From Conexibacter woesei DSM 14684 (GTDB taxonomy: Bacteria > Actinomycetota > Thermoleophilia > Solirubrobacterales > Solirubrobacteraceae), in contig NC_013739.1 of assembly GCF_000025265.1 (NCBI RefSeq), positions 5,566,001 through 5,630,000 of the forward strand: a stretch of DNA of 64,000 nt. Direction: 5' to 3'. Every line of letters begins with the position of its first letter. Within the stretch, counting starts at the first letter, position 1. Made by a program: the position numbers and the translations under genes. The notes below the pieces were generated by a model. The model saw only the letters and a program-made list of their open reading frames with translations, did not search any database and had not been told where the DNA came from. Below, in pieces: positions 36,228-45,377 of the stretch.

Positions 36228-39200
36228 TCACGCCGCTTCGCGGGTCACGGCCAGCAGCACGTCGGCCGCCCGGACCACCGCCGGGAAGCGGGCGGCCGGA
36301 TCGTCGGGCACCCGCACGGACAGCTGCGACTTGCCCGACTCGTACAACGCCTCCGGGATCTCCTCGCGCATCCGCTTGGCACGGCGCGAGTCGAGCTCGA
36401 TCGGCGTCACGGCGAGCCTACCGCCTCGGAAGCTCACCGCGCGCGCCCCAGCCTCGCCGAGCTTGATGCGCGCCTGCTGCAGCAGCAGCAGGTTGCGCAG
36501 CGGCTCGGGCGGCTCGCCGAATCGATCGGCCAGCTCGGAGCGCAGCTCATGCAGCTCGGAGACCTCGCGCGCGCCGGCGATGCGGCGGTGGACGTCGATC
36601 TTCGCCTGCTCGTACGGGATGTAGTCGACCGGCACGTACGCGTCGACGTTGACGTCGAGCCGAACCGGCTCGGCCAGCTCCTCGGTGCCGTCCTCGCCGC
36701 CCATCTCCTGGACGGCCTCGTCGAGCATCTGCATGTACAGCTCGAAGCCGAGCGCGGCGACGTGGCCCGACTGCTCGTCGCCGAGCAGGTTGCCCGCGCC
36801 GCGGATCTCGAGGTCGCGCATCGCGACCTTGAAGCCGGCGCCGAGCTCGGTGTAGTCCGACAGCGCCGAGAGCCGCTGCGCGGCGTCGGCGGTCAGCGCC
36901 GAGGCGGACGGGTACAGCAGATACGCGTAGGCGCGCTCGCGGCTGCGACCGACGCGCCCGCGGATCTGGTAGAGCTGGGAGAGGCCGAAGAGGTCCGCGC
37001 GCTCGACCATCAGCGTGTTCGCCTGCGGGATGTCGATGCCGGACTCGATGATCGAGGTCGCGACGAGCACGTCGGCCTCGCCGCGCAGGAAGCGCAGCAT
37101 CCGCTCCTCCAGCGTCTTCTCGTCGAGCTGGCCGTGGGCGACCTCGAAGCGCGCCTCCGGGCACAGCGCCCGCAGCCGCTCGGCCGTCTCGTCGATCGTC
37201 TCGACGCGGTTGTGGAGGAAGAACGCCTGTCCGCCGCGCGAGCGCTCGCGCTCGATCGCCGACTTGACCAGCTGCTCGTCGTACTCGCCGACGTAGGTCT
37301 TGACCGGCCGGCGGCCCTCTGGCGGCGTCTCGATCACGGAGATGTCGCGGATGCCGGCGATCGACATCTGCAGCGTGCGCGGGATCGGCGTCGCCGACAT
37401 CGCGATCACGTCGACCTTCAGCTTCAGCTGGCGCAGCAGCTCCTTCTGCTTGACGCCGAAGCGCTGCTCCTCGTCGACGATCAGCAGCCCGAGGTCCCTC
37501 GGGCGGACGTCACGCGAGAGCAGGCGGTGGGTGCCGATCAGTATGTCGACGGAGCCCTCCGTGAACGCTCTGATCGCCGCTCTCTGCTCCGCCGCCGGCC
37601 GGAAGCGAGAGACGTGCTCGATCGTGAAGGGGTAGTCCTTCAGCCGCTCGGCGAAGGTGCCGTAGTGCTGCTGGGCGAGGATCGTCGTCGGGACGAGCAC
37701 CATCACCTGTCTGCCGTCGTTGGCGGCCTTGAAGGCGGCCCGCAGCGCGACCTCTGTCTTGCCGTAGCCGACGTCGCCGCAGATCAGGCGGTCCATCGGG
37801 CGCGCGGTCTCCATGTCGGTCTTGACCTGCTCGATAGCCTCGCGCTGGTCGGGCGTCTCGCGGTACGGCCAGGCGTCCTCGAACTCGCGCATCCAGTCGC
37901 TGTCGGGCGGGAACGCGTGACCGGCGCGGCGCTTGCGCTCGGCGTAGAGGTTGAGCAGCTCGCCGGCCATCTCCTGCGCCGCTCTGCGGGCGCGCGCCTT
38001 GAGCGTGTCCCAGCGTCTGCCGCCGAGCTTGGAGAGCGGCGGGTGGTCGCCGCCGGCGCCGACGTAGCGCGAGATCTTGGCGAACTGGTCGACCGGCATG
38101 AAGACCTTGTCGCTGCCGGCGTACTCCAGGTTCAGGTAGTCGCGCGTGACGCCGGCGACCGTCTTCGTGTCGAAGCCGGCGAAGCGCGCGAGGCCGTGGT
38201 CCTCGTGGACGACGATGTCGCCGGTGCGCAGGTCCGTGAACGAGCGCAGCGCGCCGCGGCGACGGCCGGTGCCGGTCCCCGCCGTCCGCGCCGGGCGGCG
38301 GTGGAACAGCCGGTGCTCGGGGATCACCGCGAGTCTGAAGCCGGGCGCGATGAAGCCGTCGCGCAGGCGCGCCTCGACGAACGCGAGGTCGGCGCCGCGC
38401 GGCGCGTCGCCGTCGACCCAGCGGACCTTCATGCGGCCGAGGTTGTAGGCCGCGCGGTCGCCCTCGCCTCTGCGGCCGAACGCGACGACGGTGCGGTAGC
38501 CGGAGCGCACCAGCTTCTCCAACTCCGGCTCGGCCTCCTTCACGCCGCGCGCGGCGACGTCCGCCGCCTGCCCGCGGAACGCGAGCGGCTGCCCGCCGTC
38601 GATCGAGGAGAGGTGGATTCTCGCGCGCTCGCCGAGCGCCGCCTGGACAGCCTCCGGCGCGACGTAGAGGTCGTGCGCGTCGGTGTCGTGGAAGGCGGTG
38701 CAGACGTCCTGCCAGTGGTCCCTGAGCGCCGGCGCGATCTCCTCCTCGGCGGCGATCATCACAGCCGCGTCGGGGACGAGGTCGAGCATCGCGTGGAAGT
38801 CGCCGACGGGCAGCAGCTCCGCGATGTCGGGCCGGTTGTCGGCGTCCTCCAGCGCGGCGATCTCGGCCAGCTCGCGGTGCTCGGGGGCCAGCTCGGCGGC
38901 GGGCGACACCTCGACCTCCTCCGCGTCGCCGAGCGAGCGCTGCGTGAACGTCGAGAACCACCGCAGCGACTCGATCTCGTCCCCGAACAGGTCGACGCGC
39001 ACGGCGCGGTCCTCGGTCGCCGGGTAGAGGTCGAGCAGCCCGCCGCGGATCGCGAACTGGCCGCGGTCCTCGACCTGGTCGACGCGCTCGTAGCCTGCCG
39101 CGACGAGGTCCTCGGCCGACTCGTCGAGGTCCATCAGCTCGCCGACTCTGAGCGTGAAGCCGTGCGGGCGCAGCGCCGGGTTCGGGACCTTCTCGGACAA

Positions 39201-39593
39201 CGCGACGGCGGAGACGACGACGACCGGGGCGGCCGCGCCGCGCTCGCCGATCAGCGCGTCGAGCGCCGCGACGCGCAGGCCGACGAGATGCGCGGGCGGC
39301 GCGAGGTGCGACTCGTAGGCGACGCCGCGCGAGGGGTAGAAGCGGACCGGCCGCGGCTGCAGCCAGGTGCGCATGTCTGCGGCAAGGTCGCGCGCCTGGC
39401 GGTCGTCGCCGGCTACGACGAGCAGCGGGCGCGCCGGATCCTGCTGCGCCAGCGCCGCGACGACGAACGGACGCAGCGACTGCGACACGAACGCCCGGCC
39501 GCCGTCGCGCGCGAGCGTCGTCGTGGCAGGGTCGTCAGCAGCGTATGCGAGGAGCGGAGCGAGCATCGAAGAGGGCAGCGCACGCGACCGCAA
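36228..39593 (-). CDS. mfd: Transcription-repair coupling factor Mfd
   Basis: 1121 residues with the full domain order: UvrB-like N-terminal region (GRAFVSQSLRPFVVAALAQ to VRVDLFGDEIESLRWF), RNA-polymerase interaction domain (TGDIVVHEDHGLARFAG, about 490-560), and RecG-like motor with Walker A GDVGYGKTEVAL, DEEQ in LLIVDEEQRFG, ATPIPRTLQMS, and the QIRGRVGRSRERAYAYL motif; then the C-terminal TRCF domain. It displaces stalled polymerase and recruits UvrA. ATG 39566 is an alternative start nearer to the conserved region. Confidence 0.97.
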   Translation of the reverse strand: MRSRALPSSMLAPLLAYAADDPATTTLARDGGRAFVSQSLRPFVVAALAQQDPARPLLVVAGDDRQARDLAADMRTWLQPRPVRFYPSRGVAYESHLAPPAHLVGLRVAALDALIGERGAAAPVVVVSAVALSEKVPNPALRPHGFTLRVGELMDLDESAEDLVAAGYERVDQVEDRGQFAIRGGLLDLYPATEDRAVRVDLFGDEIESLRWFSTFTQRSLGDAEEVEVSPAAELAPEHRELAEIAALEDADNRPDIAELLPVGDFHAMLDLVPDAAVMIAAEEEIAPALRDHWQDVCTAFHDTDAHDLYVAPEAVQAALGERARIHLSSIDGGQPLAFRGQAADVAARGVKEAEPELEKLVRSGYRTVVAFGRRGEGDRAAYNLGRMKVRWVDGDAPRGADLAFVEARLRDGFIAPGFRLAVIPEHRLFHRRPARTAGTGTGRRRGALRSFTDLRTGDIVVHEDHGLARFAGFDTKTVAGVTRDYLNLEYAGSDKVFMPVDQFAKISRYVGAGGDHPPLSKLGGRRWDTLKARARRAAQEMAGELLNLYAERKRRAGHAFPPDSDWMREFEDAWPYRETPDQREAIEQVKTDMETARPMDRLICGDVGYGKTEVALRAAFKAANDGRQVMVLVPTTILAQQHYGTFAERLKDYPFTIEHVSRFRPAAEQRAAIRAFTEGSVDILIGTHRLLSRDVRPRDLGLLIVDEEQRFGVKQKELLRQLKLKVDVIAMSATPIPRTLQMSIAGIRDISVIETPPEGRRPVKTYVGEYDEQLVKSAIERERSRGGQAFFLHNRVETIDETAERLRALCPEARFEVAHGQLDEKTLEERMLRFLRGEADVLVATSIIESGIDIPQANTLMVERADLFGLSQLYQIRGRVGRSRERAYAYLLYPSASALTADAAQRLSALSDYTELGAGFKVAMRDLEIRGAGNLLGDEQSGHVAALGFELYMQMLDEAVQEMGGEDGTEELAEPVRLDVNVDAYVPVDYIPYEQAKIDVHRRIAGAREVSELHELRSELADRFGEPPEPLRNLLLLQQARIKLGEAGARAVSFRGGRLAVTPIELDSRRAKRMREEIPEALYESGKSQLSVRVPDDPAARFPAVVRAADVLLAVTREAA

Positions 39594-39644
39594 CAGAGCG
39601 GCCGGGCGCCTCGATCTAGTCTAGGGCGTCGGCCTCATCGGTTC

Positions 39645-40256
39645 TTAAGCGCGCCGCGCCTCCGGCTCGATCTCGCCGAGGACGATCCGCTCGGCGATGT
39701 CGGCCGCGCGCGCGATCAGGTCCTCCACGTCGGCACGCGGCTCGCTGAAGCGGCCGAGCACGTACCCGGCGACCCGCTCGGGATCTGTCGTCGGCGGCCG
39801 GTCGACGCCGATCCGGACGCGCGCGAAGTCGGGGCTGCCGAGCTCGCGCTTGAGCGACTTGAGCCCGTTGTGACCGGCGAGCCCGCCCCCGATGCGGGCG
39901 CGGATGTCGCCGAACGGGAGGTCGATCTCGTCGTGCAGCACGAGCACTCGCTCCAGCGGGACTCTGTAGGCGCCGCGCGCCGGGCCGACAGCGCGGCCCG
40001 ACTCGTTCATGTACGTCTGCGGCAGCAGGACGGCGACGCGCGGGCGCGGGTGGGTGGGACCGGGTGTGCGTCCGTCGGTCACGAGCGCACCGAACTTTCT
40101 CTTCGCGCGCGGCAGCTGCCAGCGCGCGGCGAGCACGTTCGCGACCTCGAAGCCGATGTTATGCCGCGTCGCCGCGTACTGCGAGCCGGGATTTCCCAGC
40201 CCGACGACCAGCCAATCGGCCGGCGACGCGCCCGCGGCGGAACGCCCCAGGCGCAT
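39645..40256 (-). CDS. pth: Peptidyl-tRNA hydrolase
   Basis: 203 residues. Signatures are VVGLGNPGSQYAATRHNIGFEV (catalytic His), LLPQTYMNESG, VLVLHDEIDLPFG and GGGLAGHNGLKSL. It recycles peptidyl-tRNA released from ribosomes. It lies 6 bases after rplY, as in many Gram-positive genomes. Confidence 0.95.
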   Translation of the reverse strand: MRLGRSAAGASPADWLVVGLGNPGSQYAATRHNIGFEVANVLAARWQLPRAKRKFGALVTDGRTPGPTHPRPRVAVLLPQTYMNESGRAVGPARGAYRVPLERVLVLHDEIDLPFGDIRARIGGGLAGHNGLKSLKRELGSPDFARVRIGVDRPPTTDPERVAGYVLGRFSEPRADVEDLIARAADIAERIVLGEIEPEARRA

Positions 40257-40262
40257 CGCGCG

Positions 40263-40919
40263 CTACTCGGCGGAGTCGCCCTCGGAGGCAGCGGCCTCGT
40301 CGGCCTTCTCGCCGACGACCGCGGTCTCCGTCTCGATCTCGTCCTCGGACTCGACCGAGAGCTTCGGCGCGAGGACGCTGACGAGGACGGTCTCCTCGAG
40401 GTCGTCCAGCAGTGCGACGCCGGACGGTGGCGTGAGCGCCGAGAGATAGACGGTGTCGCCGACCTCGACGCTGGACACGTCGAGCTCGATCGTGTCCGGG
40501 ATCTCGTTCGGCAGCGCCTCTATGTTGATCTCGCGCGTCACCTGCTCGAGCACGCCGCCGCCCTTGATGCCGGGGGCGTCGTCCGCGTTGATCACCTCGA
40601 CCACGACGGTCGCGTGAATTCTCTGCGTCAGGTCGACGCGCAGCAGGTCGACGTGGAGCATGTTCCCGTTGACCGGGTGCCGGTGGTGGTCCTTGAGGAC
40701 GACCGGCGTCTGTGCGCCATCGAGCGTGAGCTGGATGACGGCGCCGCCGTGGGCCAACGCGTTCCGCAGCTCGCGGGCGTCGACCTGGAACGGGAGCGGG
40801 TCGGCGTCCCCGCCGTAGACGATGCCCGGCACGAGCCCGCTGCGACGGAGGCGGCGGGTTGCGCGGGAGCCCTCGATCTCGCGGGGGGCGACGGTGAGTG
40901 TGGTCTCTTCAGCAGCCAT
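40263..40919 (-). CDS. rplY: 50S ribosomal protein L25 / general stress protein Ctc
   Basis: 218 residues: an N-terminal L25 domain binding 5S rRNA (GSRATRRLRRSGLVPGIVYGG, residues 15-100) and a C-terminal TL5/Ctc beta domain (VNADDAPGIKGGGVLEQVTREINIEALP), then an acidic Glu/Ala tail. This is the long Ctc form, associated with stress in Gram-positives. Confidence 0.95.
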   Translation of the reverse strand: MAAEETTLTVAPREIEGSRATRRLRRSGLVPGIVYGGDADPLPFQVDARELRNALAHGGAVIQLTLDGAQTPVVLKDHHRHPVNGNMLHVDLLRVDLTQRIHATVVVEVINADDAPGIKGGGVLEQVTREINIEALPNEIPDTIELDVSSVEVGDTVYLSALTPPSGVALLDDLEETVLVSVLAPKLSVESEDEIETETAVVGEKADEAAASEGDSAE

Positions 40920-40990
40920 GAGCGGCGATCAAGGGTAGAGCATCGGGACGAATTCCACCGCCTGACCCCCTTCGGCGCTACCCTCCGCTG

Positions 40991-41323
40991 ATGGGCGAAG
41001 ACACGCTCCTGGTCGTCATCTTCGGGACGCTGCACCTGTTCGGCATCGGATTCGCCGCGCTGCTGCTGCTCCCGCTGGTGCGCGAGGAACAGCCGAAGCT
41101 GTGGATTCCGCCACAGGACGACGACGGTGGAGGCGGCAGCGATCGCGTCGCACCCGAGCCGCCGCGCGACCCCTCCTCGGGCGGGCTGCCGCTGCCCGAC
41201 GCGATGCCGGCGCGCGTGCGCCTGCGCGGCCCGGGACGGCTCGCCGACCTGACACCGCTGCGCGATCGGCGTCCGGCGCACACGCCGGCACCCGCGCCGC
41301 AGCGCGAGCGCGAGACCTCCTAG
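40991..41323 (+). CDS. Small membrane protein with Pro/Arg-rich tail
   Basis: 110 residues: one N-terminal transmembrane helix (VVIFGTLHLFGIGFAALLLLPLV), then a disordered Gly/Asp/Pro-rich cytoplasmic or exterior tail. TACCCT 6 bases before the ATG suggests leaderless expression. No family recognised. It is one of the few plus-strand genes interrupting the housekeeping cluster. Confidence 0.6.
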   Translation: MGEDTLLVVIFGTLHLFGIGFAALLLLPLVREEQPKLWIPPQDDDGGGGSDRVAPEPPRDPSSGGLPLPDAMPARVRLRGPGRLADLTPLRDRRPAHTPAPAPQRERETS

Positions 41324-41335
41324 CGGCGCCGGAAA

Positions 41336-41354
41336 GCGGCGCCGGAAGCGCCGC
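41336..41354. terminator. Hairpin between convergent genes
   Basis: GCGGCGC / GCGCCGC with loop CGGAA; the left half is itself a direct repeat of the preceding GCGGCGCCGGAA. Confidence 0.45.
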
Positions 41355-41361
41355 CGGCCTT

Positions 41362-43374
41362 CTAGCGTCTCGCCGGAGCCTTCCCGCCGGTGCGCGGGAG
41401 GTACTGCCGGGACGCGCGGTAGCTCGTGCGCAGCGCGTCGTACGCCGGCTTCTTGGCGTAGTCGAGCCCGACGAGACCCTTCTGGTGGATCGGCGGCGTC
41501 GGCCACGGGTTGCCGCCGCCCCACGCGTTGCGGATGCGGAACTCCTGCAGCGCCCAGTAGACGCTGCCGCTCAGCCATGGCTTCGTGGCGTAGACGGCGA
41601 GGTGGTGCTGCACGAACTCGGTCTGGAACTCGTACGTGCCCTTCTCCTCGGCCGGGCCGGAGCGGTTCGCCTCGGCGCCGTACTCGGTGACCGCGATCGC
41701 CTTCGTCGGATAGCACTTGCGCAGCTGGTCGAGGAAGGCGTCGAGGTTGTCGCGGTCGGCGATGTTGCCGCCCTCGCCGGTGTACCAGCCGAAGTAGTCG
41801 TTCATGCCGAGCACGTCGAGCGGGGCGTAGGCGTCCTGGCACTCGGTCTCCGGATGGCCCGCGAAGGCCAGCCCGACGAGGCCCGACGGGTCGAGCTCCT
41901 TGACCAGCGCGGACGCCGTCCGCAGGTACCACGCCTGGTTGCCGCCGGGCGCGCTCGCCATCTCGTTGCCGACCGACCAGACCGCGACCGACGGGTGGTT
42001 GCGGTTCGCCAGCAGGTCCTCTCTCAGCTCCTGCAGCGCGAGCGTTCTGAAGACCGGGCGGCCGAGGTCAGCCTCGGACAGCTGGTAGGTCGACGGGATC
42101 TCGGACCAGAGCAGGATCCCCGCGCGGTCGGCGAGCTGCTGGAACTGCGGGTGCAGGGGGTAGTGCGAGCGCACGAGCGTCGAGCCGGAGTCGCGCGCGA
42201 GGTTCATCAGCTTGGCGCGGTCGTCGTTGTTCATCGCCGACCCGCGCGCGATCGTGTCCTCGTGGATCGCGACGCCGCGGAAGCGCACCGTCTGCCCGTT
42301 GAGCATGAGCTGGCCGCCTCTGCCGACGACGAGCGAGCGGATGCCCGTGTCGAGCGTGTAGCCCGCGACCGGCGCCGCTCTTCTCTCTCTCGCCGACATC
42401 GCGCTCGCGGCGAGCCGGACGCGGTAGAGGTTGGGCTTCGCCGGCGACCACAGTCTCGGCCGTCTGATCAGCAGCCGCTTCGTGACGGTGACCGAGCGGC
42501 CGGCCGGCACGACCTGCTCGCCGAAGTCGAGCGCGTCTCTGCCGTAGCTGCCCGTCAGCGTCACGAGCTGATTGGCGCGCGTGACGTTTCTGAGCGTCGC
42601 GCGAGCTGTGACGGTGGCGGCGCCGCGCGGGTTCGGGAGCGCCGCCGCGACGTGCACGTCGGCGATGTCGATGCGGTCGACGCGGCGCAGGTAGACCTCG
42701 CGCTGGAGACCGCCGTAGTTCCACCAGCCGGTCGGCCCGATCGGCTGGCTGACGACGCCCGGTGGCAGCGCGCGGCGGTTGTCGACGCGCACCACGAGAC
42801 GGTTGACGCCTCTGCGGTTGACGTTCGGAAGCGTCAGCTCGAACGGGGTGTAACCGCCGATGTGCTCGCCGATTCTGCGTCCGTTGAGCCAGATCTGCGC
42901 GCGCAGGTTGACCGCCTCGAAGCGCACGATCCAGCTGTCCGTCGCGGCGGTTCTGCTGGCCGGAAGGCGGAAGTCCTTGCGGTACCAGCCGACCGTTCCC
43001 TCGTAGGACGCGCGCGAGGTGCCGCCGACGTTCCAGACGCTCGGGACCGTCGCGCCGCCCCAGCCGTCGAGGCCGGTCTGGGAGAAGAAGCGCTGCGCGA
43101 CGCCGACGTCGGTGTCGTCGCCGCGGAACAGCCAGGGGCCGTCGATCAGCTTGCGGTCGTCCGCGCCTTCGAGGTAGAGCGGTCTGCCGCCGGGGACGGT
43201 GACCTCGCTCGACGGCGGGACGACGGGGTTGGTCGGCGCTCCGCCGCCGCCGGTGCTCGGCGGCGCCGTCGGATCCTCTTCCGCGAACGCGGCGGGCGCG
43301 AGCACGGCGCCGCCGGACGCGGCAAGCGCAAGCGCGAGGAGGGAGGCGAGCAGCGGCTTCTTACGACGACACAT
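41362..43374 (-). CDS. Secreted glycoside hydrolase family 2 protein (beta-glucuronidase/galactosidase type)
   Basis: 670 residues. A signal peptide (KKPLLASLLALALAASGGAVLAPAAFA) and a Pro/Gly-rich linker lead into the GH2 sugar-binding jelly roll (GWYRKDFRLPA, RFEAVNLRAQIWLNGRRIGEHIGGYTPFE), an immunoglobulin-like domain, and a TIM barrel with the acid/base Glu in VAVWSVGNEM (about 467) and the nucleophile Glu in IAVTEYGAEA (about 563). It should hydrolyse beta-glycosides outside the cell. Arginine is frequently AGA. It lies in the accessory block inside the prs-rplY synteny. Confidence 0.9.
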   Translation of the reverse strand: MCRRKKPLLASLLALALAASGGAVLAPAAFAEEDPTAPPSTGGGGAPTNPVVPPSSEVTVPGGRPLYLEGADDRKLIDGPWLFRGDDTDVGVAQRFFSQTGLDGWGGATVPSVWNVGGTSRASYEGTVGWYRKDFRLPASRTAATDSWIVRFEAVNLRAQIWLNGRRIGEHIGGYTPFELTLPNVNRRGVNRLVVRVDNRRALPPGVVSQPIGPTGWWNYGGLQREVYLRRVDRIDIADVHVAAALPNPRGAATVTARATLRNVTRANQLVTLTGSYGRDALDFGEQVVPAGRSVTVTKRLLIRRPRLWSPAKPNLYRVRLAASAMSARERRAAPVAGYTLDTGIRSLVVGRGGQLMLNGQTVRFRGVAIHEDTIARGSAMNNDDRAKLMNLARDSGSTLVRSHYPLHPQFQQLADRAGILLWSEIPSTYQLSEADLGRPVFRTLALQELREDLLANRNHPSVAVWSVGNEMASAPGGNQAWYLRTASALVKELDPSGLVGLAFAGHPETECQDAYAPLDVLGMNDYFGWYTGEGGNIADRDNLDAFLDQLRKCYPTKAIAVTEYGAEANRSGPAEEKGTYEFQTEFVQHHLAVYATKPWLSGSVYWALQEFRIRNAWGGGNPWPTPPIHQKGLVGLDYAKKPAYDALRTSYRASRQYLPRTGGKAPARR

Positions 43375-43451
43375 CGACGCTGGTGGAGAGTACGGAAGGG
43401 CTCCGACAGTTGCGGCGCCCCCGCCTTGCTGTCAGCTTTCTGACACTGCGG

Positions 43452-43907
43452 TCAGGTGCCGGGACAGCTCGACTCGCGGCCGATCGGTCTGCTGAGCGCG
43501 ACCACGGCGACCTCGATGCCGCCCACCACGTCGCCGCCGCGGCGCACGCGCGCGCACTGCACGACCGTCAGCCGCGACGGCGTCGTCCACACGACGCGCG
43601 CGGTCCCGGTCGTCCCACCCAGCGAGAAGCTGGTCGAGAGGTCGAGCCGCACGATCTCGACGTCGCCCGCCGACCGCAGCCGCGCGGCGTTCGCCGTCGC
43701 GGTGGCGCGGCAGGAGGCGTCCTGCGCACAGCCGTCGATCGCGGCGATCAGCGCGGCGGCGTCGCCGTGCGCCTGCGCTTCGATCGCAGTCGTGATCGCC
43801 GAGCGCTCGGCGCCGTTGGCGCTGAGCACGCGTGCGAGCGCCGCGCTCACGAGCAGGAACGCGACGACTGCGACCACGACGACGAGGATCCTCCCGGGAC
43901 GGCGCAT
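43452..43907 (-). CDS. Exported or membrane-anchored small protein
   Basis: 151 residues: an N-terminal membrane segment (RILVVVVAVVAFLLVSAALA) and an extracellular domain with four Cys (CAQDASC, VVQCARV, SSCPGT) that may form two disulfides. The fold recalls small stress- or ligand-binding modules with a helical first half and a beta-rich second half. No family recognised. Confidence 0.6.
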   Translation of the reverse strand: MRRPGRILVVVVAVVAFLLVSAALARVLSANGAERSAITTAIEAQAHGDAAALIAAIDGCAQDASCRATATANAARLRSAGDVEIVRLDLSTSFSLGGTTGTARVVWTTPSRLTVVQCARVRRGGDVVGGIEVAVVALSRPIGRESSCPGT

Positions 43908-43966
43908 CGGCGGCGCATCATCGCCGATGTGCGCTCCGGCGCGCCAGTCGGTCCGTCCGGCCCGGC

Positions 43967-44692
43967 TCAGTGCAGCGTCGGGTCCTCGCCGCTGAGCTCG
44001 AGGAAGCGGGCGACCGACGCCTCCTGGTGCGCCAGCTGCTCCGCCAGCTCGCGCGCGTGGACCGCCGCCAGTTCGAGGAACTCGCCGATGCAGCGCTCCG
44101 GGTCGTCCGGCAGCGGGTAGATCCGCGCCAGGTCCTGCTGCGCGCAGGCGATCCCGAGCGGCGGACGGCCCTGCGACAACGCGCGCGCACCGCACACCGG
44201 CGCGACGACGAGCTGGCGCTCCGGCGCGACGAGCGCGACCGGCAGCAGCCGGTGGGCCGGCAGCGGGACGCGCAGCTCCAGCGACCGCTCGATCGCGACG
44301 TCTCCCCCGGCCAGCTCGCCGAGCGGGCCGCGCCAGACGTCGAGCACCGTGTCGGCGCCGACGAGCGCCTCGCGCAGCGCCATCGCCTGCTCCAGGTACA
44401 GCTCCTGCGCCTCCTCGCGATCGCCGGCGTCGCCGAGGTCGAGGTCGCACGGGACGCGCAGCAGCTCGCGCGCCGAGATCGTCGTGCCGGCGCCGTGGCG
44501 TCCGCGCGCGACGTACGTCTGGATCGTGCCGAGGTCGCGGCGGCCGTGGAAGACGACGGTGACGACCTCGCTGACGGGCAGATCGCCGATAGCGAGCGAG
44601 ACGGCGGCCGCGTCTGACGCATCGAGCAGGGCCCTGCGGAGCAGCTCGTCCGCCGCGCCGTCGTCGTCGTGCCGTGGCCGTTCGTCGCTCAT
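43967..44692 (-). CDS. Hypothetical cytoplasmic protein
   Basis: 241 residues from ATG 44692 (GTG 44725 is possible). Mixed alpha/beta, no membrane segment. Conspicuous are VVTVVFHGRRDLGTIQTYVARGRHG near the N-terminus and a His-containing helical C-terminus. I do not recognise the family. Confidence 0.6.
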   Translation of the reverse strand: MSDERPRHDDDGAADELLRRALLDASDAAAVSLAIGDLPVSEVVTVVFHGRRDLGTIQTYVARGRHGAGTTISARELLRVPCDLDLGDAGDREEAQELYLEQAMALREALVGADTVLDVWRGPLGELAGGDVAIERSLELRVPLPAHRLLPVALVAPERQLVVAPVCGARALSQGRPPLGIACAQQDLARIYPLPDDPERCIGEFLELAAVHARELAEQLAHQEASVARFLELSGEDPTLH

Positions 44693-44760
44693 GACGCCAC
44701 CGTCCGTGGAGAAGTTCTTCCCCACAGGATAATCGCCCGGTCGACGGGTACGCTCCCGCT

Positions 44761-45036
44761 ATGAAGATCGCTTACAAGCCGTTCGGCATAGTGGCGGGCA
44801 TCGTCGCCGGCCTGCTCGCGCGCCGGCTCTTCACCGTGATCTGGAGCAGGATCGACGACGAGGAGCCGCCGGAGGCGAAGACCGAGCTGGCCAGCTGGAC
44901 GAGAGTGCTGACGGCCGCCGCGCTGCAGGGCGTCACGTTCTCGGTCACGAAGGCCGCGGTCGATCGCGCCGGCGCGAGAGGGTTCGAGCACCTGTTCGGC
45001 GTCTGGCCGGGCGAGAAGGCTCCCGACAAGGCCTGA
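44761..45036 (+). CDS. DUF4235 family membrane protein
   Basis: 91 residues. IAYKPFGIVAGIVAGLLARRLFTVIW and TRVLTAAALQGVTFSVTKAAVDRAG match the actinobacterial DUF4235 family: two hydrophobic segments around a short acidic loop. Function unknown. TACGCT lies 6 bases before the ATG (leaderless). Confidence 0.85.
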   Translation: MKIAYKPFGIVAGIVAGLLARRLFTVIWSRIDDEEPPEAKTELASWTRVLTAAALQGVTFSVTKAAVDRAGARGFEHLFGVWPGEKAPDKA

Positions 45037-45063
45037 GCGCCGTCGGGCCCAGCCGCGCGGCGT

Positions 45064-45357
45064 TCAGCCGCTGCCGGGGCTGCGCAGCACGAAGCCGCGC
45101 TGGGCCAGCTCGCCGAGCGCGTCCTCGAAGGCGCCGAAGTCGCGCCGCAGGAGCGCGTCGAGCGGCCGCCCCGCCGGGCCGTTCGCCCGCACCCAGCGGC
45201 GCAGCACGGGCGCTCCCGCGCGCTCCTCGGCGTCGGCGAGCAGGTCGAGCAGGATCGGCAGCTCGGGACGGTGGTCGAGCTGGCCGGAGAGCAGCGACAG
45301 CGGATCGACCGCCAGCAGCGTGCAGAGCTCGTCCTCGGAGAGGCCGAGCAGCTGCAT
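45064..45357 (-). CDS. MbcA/ParS/Xre antitoxin-like protein
   Basis: About 97 residues. LGLSEDELCTLLAVDPLSLLSG is a compact helix-turn-helix-like start and VLRRWVRANGPAGRPLDALLRRDFGAFEDAL resembles the toxin-binding tail of the MbcA/ParS (DUF2384) antitoxin family (the W-x2-x-N-P-x-GRxP pattern). No RES-domain toxin gene is beside it. ATG 45357 is 20 bases after the prs stop, so it is probably co-transcribed with prs. The assignment is by resemblance only. Confidence 0.55.
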   Translation of the reverse strand: MQLLGLSEDELCTLLAVDPLSLLSGQLDHRPELPILLDLLADAEERAGAPVLRRWVRANGPAGRPLDALLRRDFGAFEDALGELAQRGFVLRSPGSG

Positions 45358-45377
45358 GAGGTGCGAGGCGGACTGGC

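Noticed and set aside
36195-40991. 1598-residue plus-strand frame opposite mfd, pth and rplY
   Set aside because: Shadow frame caused by high GC third positions; the opposite strand encodes unmistakable housekeeping proteins.
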